DNA of 64,000 nt from Ceratodon purpureus (Eukaryota > Streptophyta > Bryopsida > Pseudoditrichales > Ditrichaceae): the NCBI GenBank assembly GCA_014871385.1, contig CM026426.1, forward strand, positions 66,983,692 to 67,047,691. Reading direction: 5' to 3'. The notes beneath the pieces were generated by a model, which made no database searches, was not told the DNA's origin, and saw only the letters and a list, made by a program, of their open reading frames with translations. A program made the translations under genes and the position numbers. Below, one piece after another: positions 24,376 through 37,978 of the stretch (its first letter is position 1; the number at the start of each line of letters is the position of its first letter).

Positions 24376-25140
24376 TCACTTCAACGTCCGATCTTCACTA
24401 CCTTCCTGGTTTTTTTTCTTCCTCTGAACCTCAATATACCGATTGTGTTTTAGTCTCCATAATTTCATGCACTCCGCCAATGGATACGGCATATCCATAT
24501 GTTCATTCCATATCGTATCCAGATTCTCGGACGGATCAAATTCGCTTTCTTCAGCCTCTGTCTGGCAAATGAACTCGTCCTCCGTTAATTTAATCAATCC
24601 TAACTCCGGGTTGTTGTCAACTTCTGCACAGTGTTGGCGATACCTCTTAGTCCCCTCACTTACATATCCAAATCCAACCCCCGACGCTTCTCCTTCCTCG
24701 TCTCCATCGGACACTGGGTGCTTACGAAATATGTCGTTAAAAGTCCTTCGATTGCTCCACTTACCATCCCATCCCACCTGGCGCGTGTAACGTTCCCAAT
24801 CATCGAAGCTGTCCTCCGGAGCAGTAGGTGTATATGCAGATGTACGATATTCTGCGGGCACCTCACTCTGTTTAGAATCACAACCTTCTGCCTAATGAAG
24901 AGTACGCGGTCGCTTGGAAACATTCTGGTGATCCTCGGTTGTGCCAGGCAGCGGTTCTCCACTCTCATCTGCATAAGGTAATTCCGACGACGTCCTTTTA
25001 GAAACAGATTCTATTTCCACTTCACCTCCGACATTCTGAACGCTAGCTTCGCGTGCGCCTTCTCCGTGAGAGTCCATTCGACCTTCAACTATGTTATCGT
25101 GCAACCTGCGGGCACATTCATCAAGCACAGAACTCCACAA
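24376..25140 (-). CDS. Acidic unknown protein with one in-frame TAG, CACTA passenger
   Basis: One frame is open across the segment except for a TAG at 24892-24894 (context LH, stop, AEGC), consistent with CAG to TAG. The N-terminal half is Ser/Glu-rich (from ATG near 25077). The C-terminal half has aromatic and acidic residues: SFDDWERYTRQVGWDGKW, then NLDTIWNEHMDMPYP, ending in a basic tail EVQRKKKNQ and TGA at 24376-24378. The upstream frame has no ATG at its limit, so an intron probably precedes it. Family not recognised. The WDGKW/TFNDIF stretch could fold as a small domain. It may be a separate gene or exons of a larger downstream transposon gene. Confidence 0.5.
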
Positions 25141-26434
25141 AGAAAGCCATTAGATCACGTTAGAAATGTGCCAGAGCACAGTCATACCATTGATATACAC
25201 TCGGTTGGATTACTATGCCATCACAGAAGAAGATTTTTTCTGTAAAAGTTGCTTAGATTTTTTCACAATGTAGTCGTCTGCGTGTGTGGACCTGTTACTT
25301 TAGAACACATGGTACACACGGTTTAAACCAATGCAATGTCAAAGTAGACTTCACATAACAAACACTCTTTAATCTGGACTAGACTGAACACATTGTTTCG
25401 CAACACAAGACGGCCAGACAGATTGAGCATGCAATTCCATTTAACAGCGTTCTTTATAAAGGAGATAAAACTCTCAACCACTAATACTTTCTAGAAGATG
25501 ACTCACAGTATTGGATATGTCTTAATTCCACTCACATGTAAAGAACAGTAAGAAATCATCTCATTCAAAGCAAACTGGTCGCTCACCTCGGTTACTAATG
25601 GTTGAACAGTTGTTCGTCCATAGCACATGCCTGCATTTACTTCCGACAAATCAACATGTTATCGCATTATGTCAATGGTTTTCTCAAAATGATTTCAGTA
25701 TACAAATCAGAAAAATTTAAACATTCACGGTAATGCAGGCGGTAGAAGTATTACTGTACTAATATCTTCGCTGCAAGATATGCCGGTAATAAGTGGCTTC
25801 CATTTCAAAACATATCCTCACAAACAAACTTGGATGAACAGTCGAGAAGTGTCATACTTTCGGACATACCGCATCACGATTTTAACATGTCCACCTCTAA
25901 CCTCAGACACAGTATGCCAGAAGAAGAAAATATAAGTGAGATACTATAAGTAAGAAGCACCTGTAATGTAGTAAGACAGGAGAAATCCCCAATCCTAATG
26001 CTAAGTAACAGAGCTAATTAATCAACAGTAAACTAAGTAAGCTCACAAATCCGCTACAAGGAATCCAGATTACTCTGCATAAAGCCCAGTCAGACTTCTA
26101 AGACTGAAGAAAAACCCCAAGAGCAGAATAAAAGATCTCTGCGGCTCAGGAAGGGCCGTTCATCTGAACTATAAGACTACTAAATTGAGACCATCATCTA
26201 AGCAAAGAAAAATCCTACATACAATAAGTCGTCCTACGTACGATAGTCCTGAACTTGAAGTCTTCATGTTCGGAAAGTAAGTGAGTCCGATGTCTAATGA
26301 AACCGAAAGAAATCTCTTGTAACAAATTTGGTGAAGATGTACATGACAGAAAAGAGCAATCAGAACCTGAAACAGGGGATCGTTGTTCTTGGAAGTAAGT
26401 GGTTGATCGAAAAGACGGCTCTTTACATATGTCT

Positions 26435-26944
26435 CTAAATGCATTTCTCGGTGAAATTCTCCCAAATGAACTTCCGAAACTCTGCACGGGACATACCCTT
26501 GGGTTCAGTAAGAAGGCGAGATTGCTCATCGATCCCCAGAGCTTGCACAGTCTGTGTACTTCCGTGTCCACCTCCCTCCAGTGTATTTGAAGCCGTCTGC
26601 GTCACTTCGACCTTCAGCTCCTCTTCCTCGAAAGTAATCGGAAGTGCACGGCAGCATCCTTCTCGTCCAACACGTTGGGGAAGACCGTGTGCGTATTCAA
26701 CGAAAGTGATTCCCGAAATATTTCCAAGAGATATGATCTCCTGATAACATTGATCTGTCCAGCGGTTCTCTTTCGCACTTTCAAGGAGATTGCCAAGGGC
26801 GGGTGTGTCTGGAAACTGCTGCACTCTTGTGTCTTGTCTCCAATGGATACAAGCGAGCCAACCAAGCAACGCTGCTTTGATCGCCGGATTCCCTCCGGCC
26901 CAATCTGCGTGTGCTTCTACTTTCTTCATGGTTGTACCCGCCAT
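26435..26944 (-). CDS. Unknown 169-codon ORF, CACTA passenger
   Basis: ATG at 26944 opens MAGTTMKKVEAHADWAGG and the frame runs to TAG at 26435-26437. Visible features are a Trp/Ala-rich helix (AALLGWLACIHWRQD), an acidic stretch (FEEEELKVEV) and a C-terminal MSRAEFRKFIWENF. The frame continues upstream without a good start, so the ATG is plausible but not certain. It shares strand and spacing with its neighbours at 24.4-25.1 kb and 28.1-29.3 kb. No family recognised. The terminal TAG is also a possible mutated CAG, but only a few codons follow before TAA. Confidence 0.4.
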   Translation of the reverse strand: MAGTTMKKVEAHADWAGGNPAIKAALLGWLACIHWRQDTRVQQFPDTPALGNLLESAKENRWTDQCYQEIISLGNISGITFVEYAHGLPQRVGREGCCRALPITFEEEELKVEVTQTASNTLEGGGHGSTQTVQALGIDEQSRLLTEPKGMSRAEFRKFIWENFTEKCI

Positions 26945-28089
26945 CTCGCAGCTTGAGCAATTGGATCCTCGTATTCGTACTCTAGAGAAGAAGAGCACTC
27001 CCAGAAGTATATTGTGAAACCATAGATGAGTACCAAGCGTGAGGAACCTGCACAAAACCACCAACACCAAAAGCCAAAGAAGCAACCTTGCCTGGTATAT
27101 AACTAAGTAGAAGATGTACGGATTATGAAGATCATAATCTGATCGAGACTTAATTGCAACTATCATGAAACTATGATTACTCCTATCTGAATTGCCGTAG
27201 ACTTCAGTACAACTCCATCCAAAGGTACGTCCTGTGACATACATACTGACGCTCTGGTAATTAAGTTGAGTTAGACAACTATGTGAGTGAATAATGACAA
27301 CCCTTAACTATGTATTCACATGATTAGATATACAGATGTGAAATCATATGACTCAATCATGAAGACCCAGTGGCACCTCAGCGAGGTAATTATATTAGGG
27401 TTAGGATTTTCCATGATAAGGGTTTCTGTTTCTTGTCCAGCAGCATCCAGGGAGACTATGAACTTCGACAACATGCTAATAAACGTACACTTCTCCTCTT
27501 TTCAAAAACTTAACAGGCTACCTTCTGGAGTAGCAAGATAGAGTCTGAGAAATGTGTTTGAATTCACTAAAATTGTTAAGTAATATGCACACAACCGACT
27601 GAGACACCATCCAACACATCCAATTAATTCTCAAGTCCACATATGTTTTCAACTTGATGTAGAAACTTACACTGCAAATTGCCGTTGCTAGAACTTTTAC
27701 AGTAGATAGTTTGGTTCCGTAGATACTTTGAAATATCTACATGCAGCACCTAATCATACTTGGAATTCTGTTCAGAAATCTATGATTTAACAGAAGCAAA
27801 CTCCGTTTACAGTCCGACAGATCGTGGAAAAAAAAAAAAACTTCCATATTTACATATTTAACTCCTAATCTGCCGAGGTCCTGGTTGTCATGTCAGATGA
27901 CTTAAAAAACATACCTGCCAATCCAACACCAAGTGCACCAAGTCAAAATAAAAAACAGAGAAAAATAAAAAATAAACTGTACCTTTCCTCGCATGTTACA
28001 ATACATCGACAGAACTCAGAAAGGTCATCATGCAAATTTCAAAGCTTACCAAAGATCTCCCAAGTAGTTCCGGAAAGGCGATCTCCTGA

Positions 28090-29276
28090 CTACAGTTTGT
28101 TCTTCCCCTTGTCCTTTGTGTTCGCCTCTTTGTCAACATCCTTGTCACTGTCATAGTCATCGTCAGAAGGAGACTCCAGGTCCTCTACTGAAGACAGGAT
28201 CATCATGATATTGGAAGTTGCGTACTTAGGAGGCTCCACGACATTGCAACCTTTGAATTTTTTCTTCTTCGGCATGTCGTCGTCCCCATCGTATGCGAGA
28301 CCAACTTCTACTGCCCACCTTTTGACATCCTCCACTCCGTCTACAGGTAAACCATTCTGATATTCCCACTTCTGCAAAGGGATATAGGGATCGTCGCCTG
28401 ATGCACTGCGACAGCTGCCTCTGTCAATGCGGTGCAGAGTTTCAGAAGCCGCTCTTCGCAGCCGTTTGCGTGGCTTCACTCCTTTGCCTCCTCTCTCTCC
28501 TTTAGATTCCTTGTCTTTGGGATTGGAAATCTCAGTTTCATTTTGGGCACGTTATCGTCAGTGACATTTGTGCACTTTCCACGAACAACTGCTCGGCACA
28601 TTCCCCGGCAATCCTTCTGAAATACTCCTTCAGCTGTGTTCCTCCCAATTTTCGTGAGAAGATTCTTGTTCAACCCATCTGCGAGGTAAATACCGAATCC
28701 AAGCTTGCCCGCAGACTCGGAGGGCTTTTTTCCTTTTCTGTCCTCGTTGTATTGCCACGAGATACTCTCGACGATTCTCGTATACTTCGCTGAACCCCCT
28801 ACAGCACGAACATCAACTCCTCCAATTTTAATATTGATTTCCGCGCTGTCGACTTCAGCTCCAGCAGCGTGAGGGTTATCGTCTCTCCCCAACACTAGCT
28901 CCGTCGATTCATGTTTCTGCGCTGTCGATTGCAATGCCCCTCCTTTTGAAACAGGCAGCGAATTAGTACCAAGCGCGACAGAGTTGATACTTCACAAATG
29001 AGTAATATTCCTAATACAATTATCGTGAAGGTACTTAAATTATAGCTGCAATTGTTAGAAGGCCCCCTTCTCAGAGTTTCAAATCCTTATAAGACCTTAC
29101 CCCGTTCAATTACAAAATCCCATAGTAGTCCAATATGACATTGTTGTCTAATTCAATAAATCCACATTGCAGACAAGAGTACCTGAGGAAAGGCTTGAGG
29201 AGCTGTCATCGGAGGACATAGAAGTTGACGTAGTCACTGCGGGCTTGTCTACCAGTGTAGTCTTCTTGGGTTCCAT
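28090..29276 (-). pseudogene. Unknown two-exon gene downstream of TNP2, frame-shifted
   Basis: Exon 1 (29276-29183) starts MEPKKTTLVDKP after a 3' splice-like CATTTTGCAG and ends at CAG|GTACTC. Exon 2 joins in phase at about 28949 (AAAG|GAGGGG) and reads INIKIGGVDVRAVGGSAKY, then KLGFGIYLADGLNKN and GMCRAVVRGKCTN. The frame stops at TGA near 28476, but the alternative frame continues at once with ERGGKGVKPRKRLRR, an Asp/Ser-rich acidic tail and TAG at 28090, followed by another donor (TTTG|GTAAGC). The switch lies in a (GA)n run near 28490, so a two-base slippage is the simplest explanation. A basic NLS-like patch and acidic tail suggest a nuclear protein. Family not recognised. Confidence 0.5.
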
Positions 29277-32200
29277 CGCTGCAAAATGATCGCCCAGAAG
29301 TGCTACAAAAACCACGCCTTCAAAAACGGATTACAATACGTATTTTAAGTTCATAACATGTGCCCTGTTAGGCCTCTAACTCTCAAATCTCTCTAAGAAC
29401 TGCAGCAAAATTGAACTGTGAACGGTATCACTGTCAACTGCACTTGCCTACTACTGCGTCTTAACATCCTTCGGGTTCGGAAACCTCGCGGTCATACTTT
29501 CGTACATAAAAATCATGGTACAACGTAAGCAGGATCACTAAAAATCGACAAGGAAACAATCTAAGCGCACACTCAGTTGAAGGGTGATTTTCTCTGATCT
29601 AGCGCTTTCACTCTGTCTTCGACATCAACGCCAATGATTTCTAAACGAGCTCGTTCGTGCGTAAACTCATGGAGACTGGACAAGAAGCATCACTCTAGGT
29701 CCGTCGGTTCGGATACAACTGCAGTGTAGGAAGATAATGTGAACCAGGGAATGAGAATCGATGACACAATGACCATGTTGCACTCGCTACTTTGATGCGA
29801 CATAGAAACGAGAACAAGTTGTTCCTGAAACAGCCCTAAATTACAATGGGACGCACCTTCGTGATTCGGGAAACTAGTTCTCCCAGAGATACGACAACAG
29901 CAACACAAACTGAGCACCGGAATCAGCCTAAACTGTCGCACAAAACATAGGAACCACAGCAAACAAAGTGAGAGAACTAAAGACTGTTGAACGTGGAAAA
30001 CAGTGTGGCGTACCTCATATGCTTCCAGTGGAACCCCAAAAATTTACAGAAAACGTAGATGTGTGAGTTCTAAGCAGATGTAACCAGCAGAGACATTATG
30101 TGTACATAGGTGTACAACATCTAGCCGGTAATGAAGATACTCATAAAATCAGTAAATTTCAAAGATAATGAGCACTCCAAACCAGATCATCAGAATCGTC
30201 AGCCATCATATCCTAGGGGGTACATCCTAATAAAGTGGGCTGATTAGACAAATTAAGGTTGAGTGGAGTCGTGATACCTGTACTGAGTTTGTGGGCGCCA
30301 TGATTCTGAAATCCATCGCGTCTCATCCATGATCCAGTCCCGTCCATCGTTCATCAAATGAATAACTTATTCATCCTCAAACAGAAATTTAAAGAAAACG
30401 TAGATGTGTGAGTTCTAAACAGATGTAATCAGCAGCTACATTACGTGCACATAGGTCTACAACATCTAGCCGAAAAATGAAGATACTCATAAAATCATTA
30501 CATTTCGAAGATACTGAGCATTCCAAACCAGATCATCAGAATCGTTAATCATCATATCTTAGGGGGTACATCCAAATAATGTGGGATGATTAGACAAATT
30601 AATGTTGAGTGGAGTCGTGAGACGTCTACTCGTATTGTGGGCGCCAGGATTCTGAAATCCATCGCATCCCATCCATGATTTTGTCCTGTCCAGCATCGAC
30701 CAAATGAATAACGTTTTTATTTTTTATTTATTTATATATTATTATTTTTTTAAGCAAAATGAATAACTTCTTCATCCATAAACTGAAATTACTGCTCATT
30801 CATCCTCCAATTATGAAAATAGTAAAACCATACCTCGTTAACGCCCATCTCGTGTTCAATTGTTGTGAACCTATCATTCCAGGGTACGATGTACTCGTTG
30901 ACACATGTATTAGTATAACATTTTTATTAGCGTCTGCATGTTCGACAGTGCAGAAAACAAAGCACGAGTGTAGTAACGAATAACACTATTAATTTCCACA
31001 CAAACAGACGGCTTCCATGATATCGCTTCTCAGGAGTAAGGAGCACAATACGGTCGATAAAAGTAAACGAATAATCATTGCACAATCGTTTCTTCTCACT
31101 CTGGGACTGCTACATTCAAACTGAAAAACGGAGCAACAACATATACTTACCCATAGAATTACGAATATAGGAAAAATAAAAATTCAAAACTAAACTTGAG
31201 GAGTAATTCGGGGCTGTATCCCGAAGATCCGCAGACTCTCACACTCTCAGATTTGCCCAGACTGTACGACACCAAAGCACGTACCAAGAGGACTTTATAT
31301 CCTTCGATGTCGGTATGTTCTACCTGTGCATCTTACCATATCTGCAGAAACAACATTAATCATATGTGAAAACAGATTATTATGAATCCATGCTAAAATT
31401 TTAATTAATTTACTTCACTTATACGTCTGAAGTGAATTGATGGTTTTCAGAATTTAACAAATGACAGTCCAATACATTCTGCATATTGCAAATTACAGAC
31501 AGAATATCCTTACGATTTTCTTCATTTTCGATTACAGTGATGAATAATGATTCACCAGTCACAAATAAAGACCACTGTTCATGTTTCCAGGTTCAGAAAT
31601 TCATTATCACATATTCGACATACAAAAAATTTCAAGCATTAATGCGCTGCCAGCTTCATTTCACTATGTCGATACGAGAAATCTTAAATAGGGCACCTCG
31701 ATTCAAATTCCACGTGATTCCCTATATAAAATAAAAATTAGAAATAAGTTAGATTTAACATGAAACGCTATATGTAAAAAAAAACATATCTGGAAACACA
31801 ATCATTTTGTTCAATGAAAGTACTCTACAAACAGGAAACTTATTTATAAATAAAAAGATCTGATGCGTACAACCACACTGATCTGTAAACAGCATTACTT
31901 CAGAGTTCTTCGAAGTCGTACCTGGCATCCTAGCGAAATATGTTCACCTTATCTGAATGATGTAGTTGTTGAATAGTCATCGGTAGATGTCTGACTGGTA
32001 CAATAACAACTGAGTAGCACCGGGCACCAACAATACCAGAAACGATGGGGCAACAAATAATGAGACATTCCTTCTGCAACTATCCGATCCCCTGAGTAAC
32101 AAATATTTTAATTCTACTAGACTTCACTAGACATACCAACGATTAGTCGACTGTACCAAGCTCATTACAAATTGAAACACATACACACATCCCGATTTCA

Positions 32201-32727
32201 AAGCTTATATAGGAAAAAAAAATTTCATGACAACAATATGTTTGAGGCGAGATTTCAATCAGAATAAGGGCCAAACTCGAAGTCCCCTGCACCATCTCCC
32301 CATCGAACTTGAACAGACTTTGTTATACATGAAATAATAGTGGTTCCTTTATGTACATAACAACAGCCCCCACCTAGAAAATTACAGACTGCCTTCCCGG
32401 TATTCCATTAACAAAGCCGTGTCAAGCTAGATTCTCCTGACCTGCAATACAATTATCGTGAAATACTCAAACTTATTAGACATAAAGTGTGACAATCTTA
32501 TACCCGACATGGACTTCAACTTCTAATGAAACAGGATAACTGTGTGTTCTACTGAACAGTCCGACACATACGTGTTATACAAAGAAGATAAGCAGTGATT
32601 TAGTGTCGAGGTCTATACTGAATGAACAGTGCTTTCAACCTACAACATATGAAATGCAAAAAATTAACGAAGTGATCGGACCTCGCGTATGTGGATACAG
32701 GATAGGCGTTGTAAACTTACCCGTTTT
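29277..32727. other. Non-coding interior of the CACTA element
   Basis: No supported gene. The tandem repeat at 30047-30710 and a simple AT tract (30710-30752) are the only clear structures. The region separates the TNP2 transposase gene from the passenger ORFs on the same strand. It could hold a long intron or the promoter of the passenger genes. Confidence 0.4.
30047..30710. repeat. Tandem repeat, two units of about 340 bp
   Basis: Unit 1 (about 30047-30382) and unit 2 (about 30387-30710) are near 88 percent identical by eye, e.g. AAAACGTAGATGTGTGAGTT, ACTCATAAAATCA and CATCATATC.TAGGGGGTACATCC in both. A third partial start (AAATGAATAACTTCTTCATCC) follows at about 30757. The high similarity shows a recent local duplication inside the transposon. 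Confidence 0.85.
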
Positions 32728-35700
32728 TTACTTCCGTTTGTCTTTCCGTTTTCTCTTCGTGACCCTTCTCTGTCCGACTTGGTCATCTAGGCTCTGGAGA
32801 GCTATTGCATTGTCGGTGTCGTTTAGAACAATCGCTCCGGCTAGGTTAGGTTCCGAAGGATGATTTAGAAAAGATGAACCGGGTATCACTCCAGCTGCTG
32901 CATCCGTGGTCGATATGAATAAGTCGTCATCTTCTTCGACTTTCCTACGTGATCGCGCTTCCTTTCTTAACACTACTTTCCATTGAGACCCTGGAGGATG
33001 CAAATCATCAGTTGAAAAAAAAACTTGGGTACACTGGCTGGGAAACACATATGGGTCCACTGTTCTAGCAATGTTATGCCTGAAATTCACCACCAAAAAT
33101 CCATCGGCGTCACGAACATAAGTGTTGTTGTTGTGGTTATCTGTCCTTTTCTTCCAGACACAGGAGAACACTATGATTGGTGTCTTCAAATCCCCGTAGT
33201 CAGGGACTATAATGTCCTGCAAAATCCCCACATAGTCTTTGCCGGTTCCACCTGAGTTCTCATTCGCTTCAAAGCAGGCGACTCCACTGTCGAATGTAGT
33301 CATACTCCTGCTGTATTCGTCTTCAACTCGCCAATGATTGCCATAAGCTGTCATGCGAGCGTATCTTTTACAGGTGAGAGAGGGAGGATTAGAAAGCAAG
33401 ACAGTGTCTGACTCGTTGGGGTCATTCATGTCCAGAGCCATAGAGTGTACAGTCTTCTTCATCCATAAGTCGACGGGTTCTTTTGAAGCCGTAGGGTTCT
33501 CCTGCTGAATCTCCCAATCATTGTTTTTTCAACAAGGAAACATATAACAACATAAATTCATGATTGCTCGACTTCAACATTCAGATACAGCCGTAGAGAA
33601 GTCTCCAGTAACAGCTACGTACAATGCAGCAGGTGGCCTATAAAACCATTCAGAACCCAAGCTCACTGATGATGTGCAAAAAAAGAAGAAGTGATTACAC
33701 TCGCAATAGTATATGCTAGCTAAAGGATACTTTGACACCTTCGGAGCAATCCATGCTCATATTTTCAGAAAATGAAAGTCTGGTAAGGTCAGTCAAAAGT
33801 GATTTCTTACCGGTAATACGGCGCAGTCAGTGTGCAATTTCGAAGAACAAATCTATGCAAACTGTCTCTCTCAGCTCTCGATAAGGTGATATCAGCAGGT
33901 GCTCCCTCTAAGACTTCATACTCTGCACAGTCCTCGGGATCTGCATCCGACACACGTCGTCTGACGACATCGAAGCCATGCATGTAAGACGTAGCATAAC
34001 CCATGGTCTCATCAAGCAAGTACCCGCGGGCAATGGAGGCCTCCGGACGTGCCCTATTCTTGACATGGTTTTTCAACGTCATCATCGTCCTCTCTATGGG
34101 ATACATCCATCTGACCTGGGCTGGTCCAAGGAGGATTAGCTCATCGACCAAGTGGAGAGGAAGATGTGACATCACATCAAAAAATGTTGGAGGAAAGGTT
34201 ATCTCCATCAAACACAGTGTGAATGCCACGTCTTCAAGCAGGTTCTCCGACTGAGCTGGATCCCATACCTTGCAACAGAGCCGTCTAAACAGTCGGCATG
34301 CTCTCATTATTGCAACCCTCGTATTGTTATCCATAAGCCCCCTCAAGGCCAACGGAATCAAAGTCTGAATCAATATATGGTAATCATGGGATTTGAGTGC
34401 CCCGAACTTCCTGTTCCTTATATGCCCACCAATCTCCGAACAGTAGCCCTGTGGAACTTTTAGATTCTCAAGGCGAGTACAAAAAATATCAAATTCTCTT
34501 GGAGTCAAAACATAGTTAGCAGCTGGCTTTAGCATTCTGTTCGAGTTGTGAGGATCTCGTACCATCCATAAATGACTGCGTATTCCTTCTCGTTGCATAT
34601 CTCTCCTCACCTTGACGCTGTCCTTCTCCCGGAACCCACATATCGTCTTCAGTAGATTTTCTGCGAAATTCTTCTCGCAGTGCATGATATCAAGGGTGTT
34701 CCGTATTCTGAGATGCTGCACATCAAATGGAGTACCAGTTAGGATTTAGGGACTTAAAGTCCATATAATAGTTACATCTCCAAATGAAGGAATCTCATCT
34801 CTGATTACACCTGGGTTACTGCATTACGATTAGTTGCTGATCTGATTTGGATACACATAAAAGCCACCCGTCACCGTTTAAATTACAGTCAGTTACAGCC
34901 TTTTGTAATTCACCTATTTCGACAAGACACAAACCAAGATAGTACATTTTTAAAACAGAGTGGATACTCCCGTCTCTTTTGAGCGCAACATAGTTACTAT
35001 TGTAAAAGACTCTGCTACATGATTACAAAATTATAAACCAATGACAGCTGCAAGGATAAGAGGGTGTTTAATTTTTCAGTTTTTGAGCAGTACGTACGAT
35101 TGTAACAGAGGGACATAGATGAGCCACTCCATACCCATGTATGATAACTGGTTTCATATCCTTAAAATTTACTACACACGGACAACATGTATCCTAGTAA
35201 TTTAAAAACTGACTGAATAAAAGATTGTGTTACAGCGCAATAAATTAATGCCCTCTCACTACAACTCAACGCGTCGTTGACGACCATTACACGAAGGTGA
35301 ACTACACACTCGGAAATAATCTTCAAGGAACCTAGACCCTACTATAAGCCATCCATGTCCACGCTATTGACTGAAAGTAGTATGGAACAGAAAGTAATGT
35401 GTTCATGTAGAAGCCATGTAATTTGAAAACCATATTAGGCCGCGAATCTATGACTCGGGACAGACTTCCCTATAAGTAGAAAGCACACAGATTCGAAGAC
35501 AACAGCAGAACATACGTTGGCTTGTCAAACCCACGACAGATAAACAACTTCGTGTGTAAACTTTGTTATACCAGAAATACTGTCATGACAACTTTAGGAA
35601 TTACCCTCATACAACACGGGATATCCTCTAATATTTATTGTACATATAAGAAGTTCATCAACCAAAACGCACTAACTTACTAAATTATGACTGTAATTGG

Positions 35701-37978
35701 TTTTGAAATAATAATCTAACCCTCAAACCCTCCCTCAGCAAATCACTCTACAACTATTAGAAGAAATATAAAAGATAGTGTCAAATAGACGTACCTCCCA
35801 ATACGGTAGCTCATAGAAGATGCTGCCTCTTTTAATGCCATGGATTTTAGACGGATCTGGGGATCTATGTGCTCGTCTACTAGCATTCGTTACTGGTCTT
35901 CCACGAGTACCAGCTCCCCCCTTCGGGGTCACTGATCTTCTTATTGTCTTGTCGCCTGATACTGTGGATCTCTTGCCTCCTACGGAACTTCTGTTTTGCG
36001 CACTTGCATTATCAGAAGAAGGATGACGTTCGGAACGATTTACTCCTTCATTGATTTGATCAGTTCTCGCTGCTGGAGAACTCAAATTTCTCGCCGACCT
36101 TGAAGAACTAGGCTACGTAGCATCTGCTATATCTGGACAAGATTCATTGACAGTCGGTCGTTGACCTCCTTTGCCATGTCTTGAAAGCCAGCTCAAATAT
36201 TCATTCAACGCAGCGCGTTGCTCAGCGGGTGTTTTGGTAACCGGGCGTACCCTGTTTTCTGAATTTCCATCAAACAGCTTATCATACTTCTCTGACCGTA
36301 GAAAATGATCTGGTTTGAGCCATCGGCGGGCGTCTCTGTACGTCATCTTCTTGGTTTCATATGCGTACCTTCCTCTCAACTGATTTCCACATGGAGGACA
36401 CGCAACGTATCCTTGGTGAGACGCTCCGGAGACGGTGCCGTACCCTGGAAAATCATGCGTGGTGTAGAGTATTGCAGCCCTTAGGGTACTGTGCCGCTCA
36501 CCTTCATTAGCTAGAATATCATAGACCGGCACACCTCTCCATAAATCTTTCATTTCGTCAATGAGTGGCCGCAGCCATACATCGAAGTGCTCAAAAGGGA
36601 CCTGTGTCCGCCCAGGAATGAGCAGCGTCAAAACAGTGAAGAACTTCTTGGTGATCAGCCAAGGTGGAAGGTTCAATACGGTCGCCAACACTGGCCACGC
36701 AGACCAAGAGGATCTATGAAGTTTAAACGGGCATATCCCATCACAGGATATTTGAACCCGCACATCAGTTACTTTGCTGCCGAATCCTGCTGTATCACAT
36801 AACTCAGGATCCATACTATCTAAACTCTTCCATGCAATGGAGTCCGCTGGGTACCGAACCTTCCCGTCCCTGCTCTCGTTTTCTTTATGCCACCTCATAA
36901 GCTTAGACAAAACTGGAATCCTGAAATATCGCTGGAAACGTGGTGTTAGTTGGAAATACCTTAGAACCTTAAGCGGCCTTGTTCTATGGAACATATCTTT
37001 GCATCTCGGTGCATCGCAAATTGGACACCTGTCAAGTTCCTTCTTTTCTGGCTCTCTAAATAGAACACAGCCGTTAGGGCATCCGTCGATGTTAGAGAAA
37101 CCCAACCCCAGCCTATTCGTTAAAGCCTTTGCTTGGTACAGTGAACCGGGCAAGTTGTTATCTGGTGGAAGCAAGCACTTCATGGTCGCGAAGATGTCAT
37201 CCGCCGCCTTCTCTGTGATGCCCGGATGAGTGGCCACCAAATTAACCATCATCACCGTCGCGCCCAAGTGCGAGTTCGTTGATCCTGCGAATAAATTTTT
37301 CATTGCATCCTCCTACGCCTTCGCGTCTTTCATTCGCTCCTCCTCTAGCCGCTCTGTATTCAAGTACTGATTGTGGTTCATCTGCGCGTTGTCTCTTAAT
37401 CCCTCGTTTCCTATAAAATTGTCAGGGATTCCATGTTGTGAATCTGTTGGTCTGGAGCTCTGCATCCCATCTGTACCTTCATTTTGATGTTCACCTGATA
37501 GACCTCCTTGCATTGCATCTCCATCCGCAGCATCCTCGTTAACACCCAGGATATGATCTGATGCTGCCAGTGCATTCATGGTTTCCTCATTTAGTTGCTC
37601 TTCTGAATGGGCAAACGCTTCCACTTGTTGGAACATGTCCTGCATCATCCGCCTCATCTGTAGACCGTTGTCACGCTCCTGTTCCCGTTTTAGAACCTCT
37701 TTATTCTTAGCTGAGAAATCATTCTCCCATTCCTCATCGGAGGAATCTGGATCCTCCGGTCCTCTCCATGTCCTGCAATCTGCCGAGCGCCCGTGACGGA
37801 ATAAGTGCTTTTCAATTTCTTCAAGCTTGTAAGATACCCCGACACCCCTGTGTATGTGACATGGGCAGGGCAATCTGCTTAGACCATACAGGGTAGCTTG
37901 TCTCTTATCCCGTACCCATAGTTTGTCATCTCTCGATTTTATCCGGAGTGGGTCTGATAGAAGTAACCGACGAATCAT
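32728..37978 (-). pseudogene. CACTA transposase TNP2 + DUF4218 + DUF4216 with two in-frame TAGs
   Basis: Exon 1 (37978-35795) begins with a zinc-finger-like Transpos_assoc region (LPCPCHIHRGVG ... EKHLFRHGR). It then has an acidic linker and the Transposase_21/TNP2 core: NGCVLFREPEKKELDRCPIC, QISCDGICPFKLHRSSW, LPPWLITKKFFTVLTLLIPG and HDFPGYGTVSGASHQGYVAC. It ends at ELPYWE|GTACGT. Exon 2 (34715-33811) is DUF4218: IMHCEKNFAENLL, FPPTFFDVMSHLPLHLV, RPEASIARGYLL. Exon 3 (about 33500-32728) is DUF4216: TTFDSGVACFEANE, DYVGILQDIIVPDY, ending in a basic tail and TAA. The frame is open except for TAG at 37313-37315 and 36113-36115. It would catalyse cut-and-paste of CACTA ends. The splice into exon 3 is unresolved in phase. 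Confidence 0.9.
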
